Shown here in pieces: positions 61,699 to 64,000 of a stretch of 64,000 nucleotides of DNA. The stretch is from assembly GCA_946480785.1 (NCBI GenBank), contig CAMLLD010000019.1, forward strand, positions 9,367 through 73,366, in the 5' to 3' direction. The notes below the pieces were generated by a model. It saw nothing but the letters and a program-made list of their open reading frames with translations. It was not told the origin of the DNA and searched no databases. Numbering within the stretch: position 1 is the first letter of the stretch; the number at the start of each line of letters is the position of its first letter. The translations under genes and the position numbers were made by a program. This stretch comes from an uncultured Blastocatellia bacterium (GTDB taxonomy: Bacteria > Acidobacteriota > Blastocatellia > Pyrinomonadales > Pyrinomonadaceae).

Positions 61699-62232
61699 AT
61701 GCCTTTAGTTAAGACTCCAAAACCGACTTTCGCGCAGAAGCTGAAACGCTTCTTCATGATCGATCTGCTCAAAGGACTCGGGCTCACGCTGAAGTACAAC
61801 CTCGGCGCGATTACCGACAAAGACGCGGTCGCGGGCAAGGGAATCTACACCGAGCAGTATCCGAAAGTGCGTCCCGATGTGGCGCCGCGTTTTCACGGCG
61901 CGCCGCGTTTGAACATGGATCCGGAAACACACGACACGCTCTGCATCGCGTGCAACCTCTGCGCGCTCGCGTGTCCCGAAGACTGCATCGACGTGATCCC
62001 GATGGACGTCGAGATCATCGTGGCGGGCAAACCGCGGCGCAAGAAAGTGCTCGACGAATTCATCTTCGACACTTCGCGCTGCATGTTCTGCGCGCTTTGT
62101 CAGGAAGCGTGCCCGACTGCCTGTCTCGAGCTGACGCAGGAGTTTGAGCTGGCGACTTATTCACGCGCCGGTTTTGTCTGGAATCGCGAGATGCTCGAGC
62201 AGGGCCGGGAAACAGTGAAGTACACCAGTTAG
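61699..62232 (+). CDS. nuoI: NADH-quinone oxidoreductase subunit I
   Basis: 177 residues with two 4Fe-4S ferredoxin motifs: CIACNLCALACPEDC and CMFCALCQEACPTAC, the N6a/N6b clusters. It links the peripheral iron-sulfur chain to NuoB. GAGGTG precedes the ATG. Confidence 0.97.
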   Translation: MPLVKTPKPTFAQKLKRFFMIDLLKGLGLTLKYNLGAITDKDAVAGKGIYTEQYPKVRPDVAPRFHGAPRLNMDPETHDTLCIACNLCALACPEDCIDVIPMDVEIIVAGKPRRKKVLDEFIFDTSRCMFCALCQEACPTACLELTQEFELATYSRAGFVWNREMLEQGRETVKYTS

Positions 62233-62264
62233 CGGTTTTAATTAGGACCGCTCAAGAAAAACAA

Positions 62265-62951
62265 ATGGTTCTCTCCGGTTACGAAGCACTCTTCTTCTGG
62301 ATCTTCGCGCTGGCGGCGATCTTTGCCGGGCTGCTGACGGTGATGGCGCGCAATGCCGTCCATAGCGCGCTGTTTCTGATCTCGTCGCTCGTCTCCGTCG
62401 CCGCGTTGTTTGTGCTCGCGGGCGCGGAGTTTATCGCCGGTGTGCAGATACTCGTTTACGTCGGCGGCGTGATGGTCCTGTTTCTGTTCGTGATCATGCT
62501 CGTCAACGTCGGCGCGGAAGAAAAGGGCAAGGAAGAGATCTTCAACAACCAGCGCCAGGTGACGGCGAGTTTGATCTTCTGTTTCCTGCTGGTCGGCGGC
62601 GTGCTCTACGCGGTCAGTGATGGTTATCGCGGTTTGCAAAAACTGCATCCGCAAGCTGAAGCAACGATCGGCGAACAGCCTGACGCGAACCAAACCACTG
62701 GTCCGCAAAACGCGACCGGTACGAGCCAGATCACCAAAGACACGGAACGCATCGGCAGCAGTCTTTATCGTTATGCCTCGCTGCCTTTCGAAATCGCGAG
62801 CATCCTGCTGCTCGTCGCCATTATCGGCTCGGTGATGCTGGCGCGCACACTCAAACAGGAAGTCTCGGCGGACGACGTCGATCCCGACGTGTTGCTCGAA
62901 GAGATCGCGCGAGATCCCGAGCTCGCGCAGTTGGAACCACGGTCTGAATGA
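62265..62951 (+). CDS. nuoJ: NADH-quinone oxidoreductase subunit J
   Basis: 228 residues, five membrane helices (first five segments plus a long soluble loop before the last helix, rich in Gln/Thr: [20 protein letters not shown]). Core [31 protein letters not shown] is the NuoJ signature. Overlaps nuoK by 4 bases. Confidence 0.95.
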   Translation: MVLSGYEALFFWIFALAAIFAGLLTVMARNAVHSALFLISSLVSVAALFVLAGAEFIAGVQILVYVGGVMVLFLFVIMLVNVGAEEKGKEEIFNNQRQVTASLIFCFLLVGGVLYAVSDGYRGLQKLHPQAEATIGEQPDANQTTGPQNATGTSQITKDTERIGSSLYRYASLPFEIASILLLVAIIGSVMLARTLKQEVSADDVDPDVLLEEIARDPELAQLEPRSE

Positions 62952-63361
62952 ACATGCTCAACTGTTTCATCCCTGCGTTGGCGTTCTTGTTTCAGGAAGC
63001 TGACAGCAGTCGGGTGGCGCTGATGAAGAAGGCGGCGCTGAATCCCGACCTGTCGAAGTTTCTCGTCATCGGCGCGCTGCTTTTCATTATCGGCGTCGCG
63101 GGCGTGCTAACGCGGCGCAACATCATCGTCATCTTCATGTCGATCGAGTTGATACTCAACGCGGCGAACCTGAACTTCATCGCTTTCTCGCGCTACTTGC
63201 AGGCTTCCGGCAACGCCAACGCGCTCGCGGGCCAAATCTTCACCGTGTTTGTGATCGTCGTCGCCGCGGCGGAAGCGGCCATCGGTTTAGGTATCGTCAT
63301 CGCTCTCTATCGCAACAAGGAAACGATCTGGGTAGACGAGATCGACTTGTTGAAATGGTGA
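62948..63361 (+). CDS. nuoK: NADH-quinone oxidoreductase subunit K with extended N-terminus
   Basis: 137 residues; usual length ~100, so ~35 residues are extra at the N-terminus (a further hydrophobic segment IPALAFLFQ). Three core helices with the proton-relay Glu residues in [18 protein letters not shown] and [20 protein letters not shown] downstream start (for example the ATG before KKAALNPD) is possible. Confidence 0.93.
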   Translation: MNMLNCFIPALAFLFQEADSSRVALMKKAALNPDLSKFLVIGALLFIIGVAGVLTRRNIIVIFMSIELILNAANLNFIAFSRYLQASGNANALAGQIFTVFVIVVAAAEAAIGLGIVIALYRNKETIWVDEIDLLKW

Positions 63362-63362
63362 A

Positions 63363-64000
63363 ATGTACAAATACATCTGGCTAGTTCCCCTGCTACCACT
63401 CCTCGGCGCCGCCATCAACGGCCTCTTCGGCCGGAAGTTTCGCTTTTCCGAAGGGTTGATCGGTGGGATTGCGGTCGGATCGGTCGCGCTTGCTTTCTTC
63501 ATCAGCATCGCGGCGGTGTATTCGTACGGCTTTGGCAGCAATGCGCACTGGCCCAATCCGTATTTAACCAGCCAGGACGGTTATAGTTTCACCTGGATTC
63601 CCGCCGGCGCGGTGAGTGTCAATCACGGCGCGAGCTATTCACTGCTGAACATCGAGTGGAGCTATCAGCTCGATCCGCTGTCGTCGATCTTCATGCTGAT
63701 CGTGACGGGCGTCGGCTTGTGCATCTTCATCTTCGCGACCGGATACATGCACGGCGAAGCGGGCTTCTATCGCTTCTTCGCTTACATGGGCCTCTTCATG
63801 TTTGCGATGCTCGTGCTCGTGATGGGCTCAAACTTCCTGATGATGTTTGTCGGTTGGGAAGGGGTCGGGCTCTGTTCCTACCTTTTAATCGGCTACTACT
63901 TCGATCGCCAGGAAGCGGCGAACGCGTCGCGCAAAGCGTTCATCACGAATCGCGTCGGCGACTTCGGTTTCCTGCTCGGCATCGCGCTCATCGTGATGCA
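63363..64000 (+). CDS. nuoL: NADH-quinone oxidoreductase subunit L, 3' truncated by the window edge
   Basis: The ATG at 63363 follows the nuoK stop by one base; the frame runs open to the end of the window (about 212 residues). It begins MYKYIWLVPLLPLLGAAING, and includes YQLDPLSSIFMLIVTGVG, FFAYMGLFMFAMLVLVMGSNFLMMFVGWEGVGLCSYLLIGYYF and the Lys-containing ANASRKAFITNRVGDFGFL, all NuoL antiporter-like hallmarks. NuoM and NuoN probably follow. Confidence 0.95.
   Translation, partial: MYKYIWLVPLLPLLGAAINGLFGRKFRFSEGLIGGIAVGSVALAFFISIAAVYSYGFGSNAHWPNPYLTSQDGYSFTWIPAGAVSVNHGASYSLLNIEWSYQLDPLSSIFMLIVTGVGLCIFIFATGYMHGEAGFYRFFAYMGLFMFAMLVLVMGSNFLMMFVGWEGVGLCSYLLIGYYFDRQEAANASRKAFITNRVGDFGFLLGIALIVM

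Overview
This 64 kb window is a GC-rich bacterial chromosome segment, most likely from an acidobacterium (Acidobacteriota, probably a Blastocatellia-like lineage). That placement is an inference from gene content: a 1190-residue Oar-type TonB-dependent protein, a PEP-CTERM protein, DUF1385 beside prfA and rpmE, TonB_C proteins, winged-helix/membrane one-component regulators, and several small proteins I believe recur in that phylum. Both ends cut through genes (trpG at the left, nuoL at the right). I see no insertion sequence, prophage or CRISPR array.

Layout. 1-6347: a tryptophan operon, trpG-D-C-F-(GGDEF protein)-B-A plus a small overlapping gene; the diguanylate cyclase-like gene sits inside the operon. 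6575-9049: recA, a terminator and a nucleoside-deaminase-type amidohydrolase. 9050-9506: an intergenic stretch with repeats, then tRNA-Phe with a strong promoter. 9558-15901: a divergent methyltransferase/HTH pair, a B12-type radical SAM protein, a peptide transporter divergent from a winged-helix membrane regulator, and a receiver-like protein. 16005-20865: a DnaC-like ATPase, carB, a CoA-binding protein and a MogA/MoaB protein. 20842-24319: an operon of two thymidylate-kinase-like proteins and Ppx/GppA, then SixA and small genes. 24373-29621: an outer-membrane protein, a TonB_C protein, a chromate transporter and a hybrid histidine kinase. 29652-32115: a minus-strand group of a Cys-rich secreted protein, a heavy-metal-associated-domain/beta-barrel protein and a TlpA-like thioredoxin. 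32294-35179: a PEP-CTERM protein and an arsenic locus (arsR divergent from arsI-aqpS-arsC). 35332-39271: an Oar-like receptor and an orphan winged-helix protein. 39394-47627: the complete phosphate-starvation system pstSCAB-phoU-phoB-phoR, a small membrane protein and a porin. 47899-64000: complex I genes in two blocks (nuoA-B; nuoC-x-D-H-I-J-K-L), separated by an ECF sigma/FecR-type pair, a phosphatase, prfA, DUF1385, rpmE, a phospholipase D-like protein and an orphan DNA methyltransferase.

Most notable. (1) The gene ending at 30176 is interrupted by an in-frame TGA at 31493-31495 exactly where the second Cys of a CxxC metal-binding motif belongs. Upstream in the same frame are a strong ribosome-binding site, an ATG and a signal peptide, and immediately downstream is a hairpin with the geometry of a bacterial SECIS element. 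This is a strong candidate for an undescribed CxxU selenoprotein. (2) Two promoters, of pstS and of a porin 8 kb away, carry four pentamers at an exact 11-bp period followed by a -10 box 10 bp later. These look like Pho boxes and link the porin to phosphate starvation. (3) A perfect 9-bp hairpin masks the ribosome-binding site of the PEP-CTERM gene. (4) Two copies of a long GGAGTGCGG... palindrome occur in intergenic regions. (5) One of two tandem thymidylate-kinase paralogues has Arg in place of the P-loop Lys.
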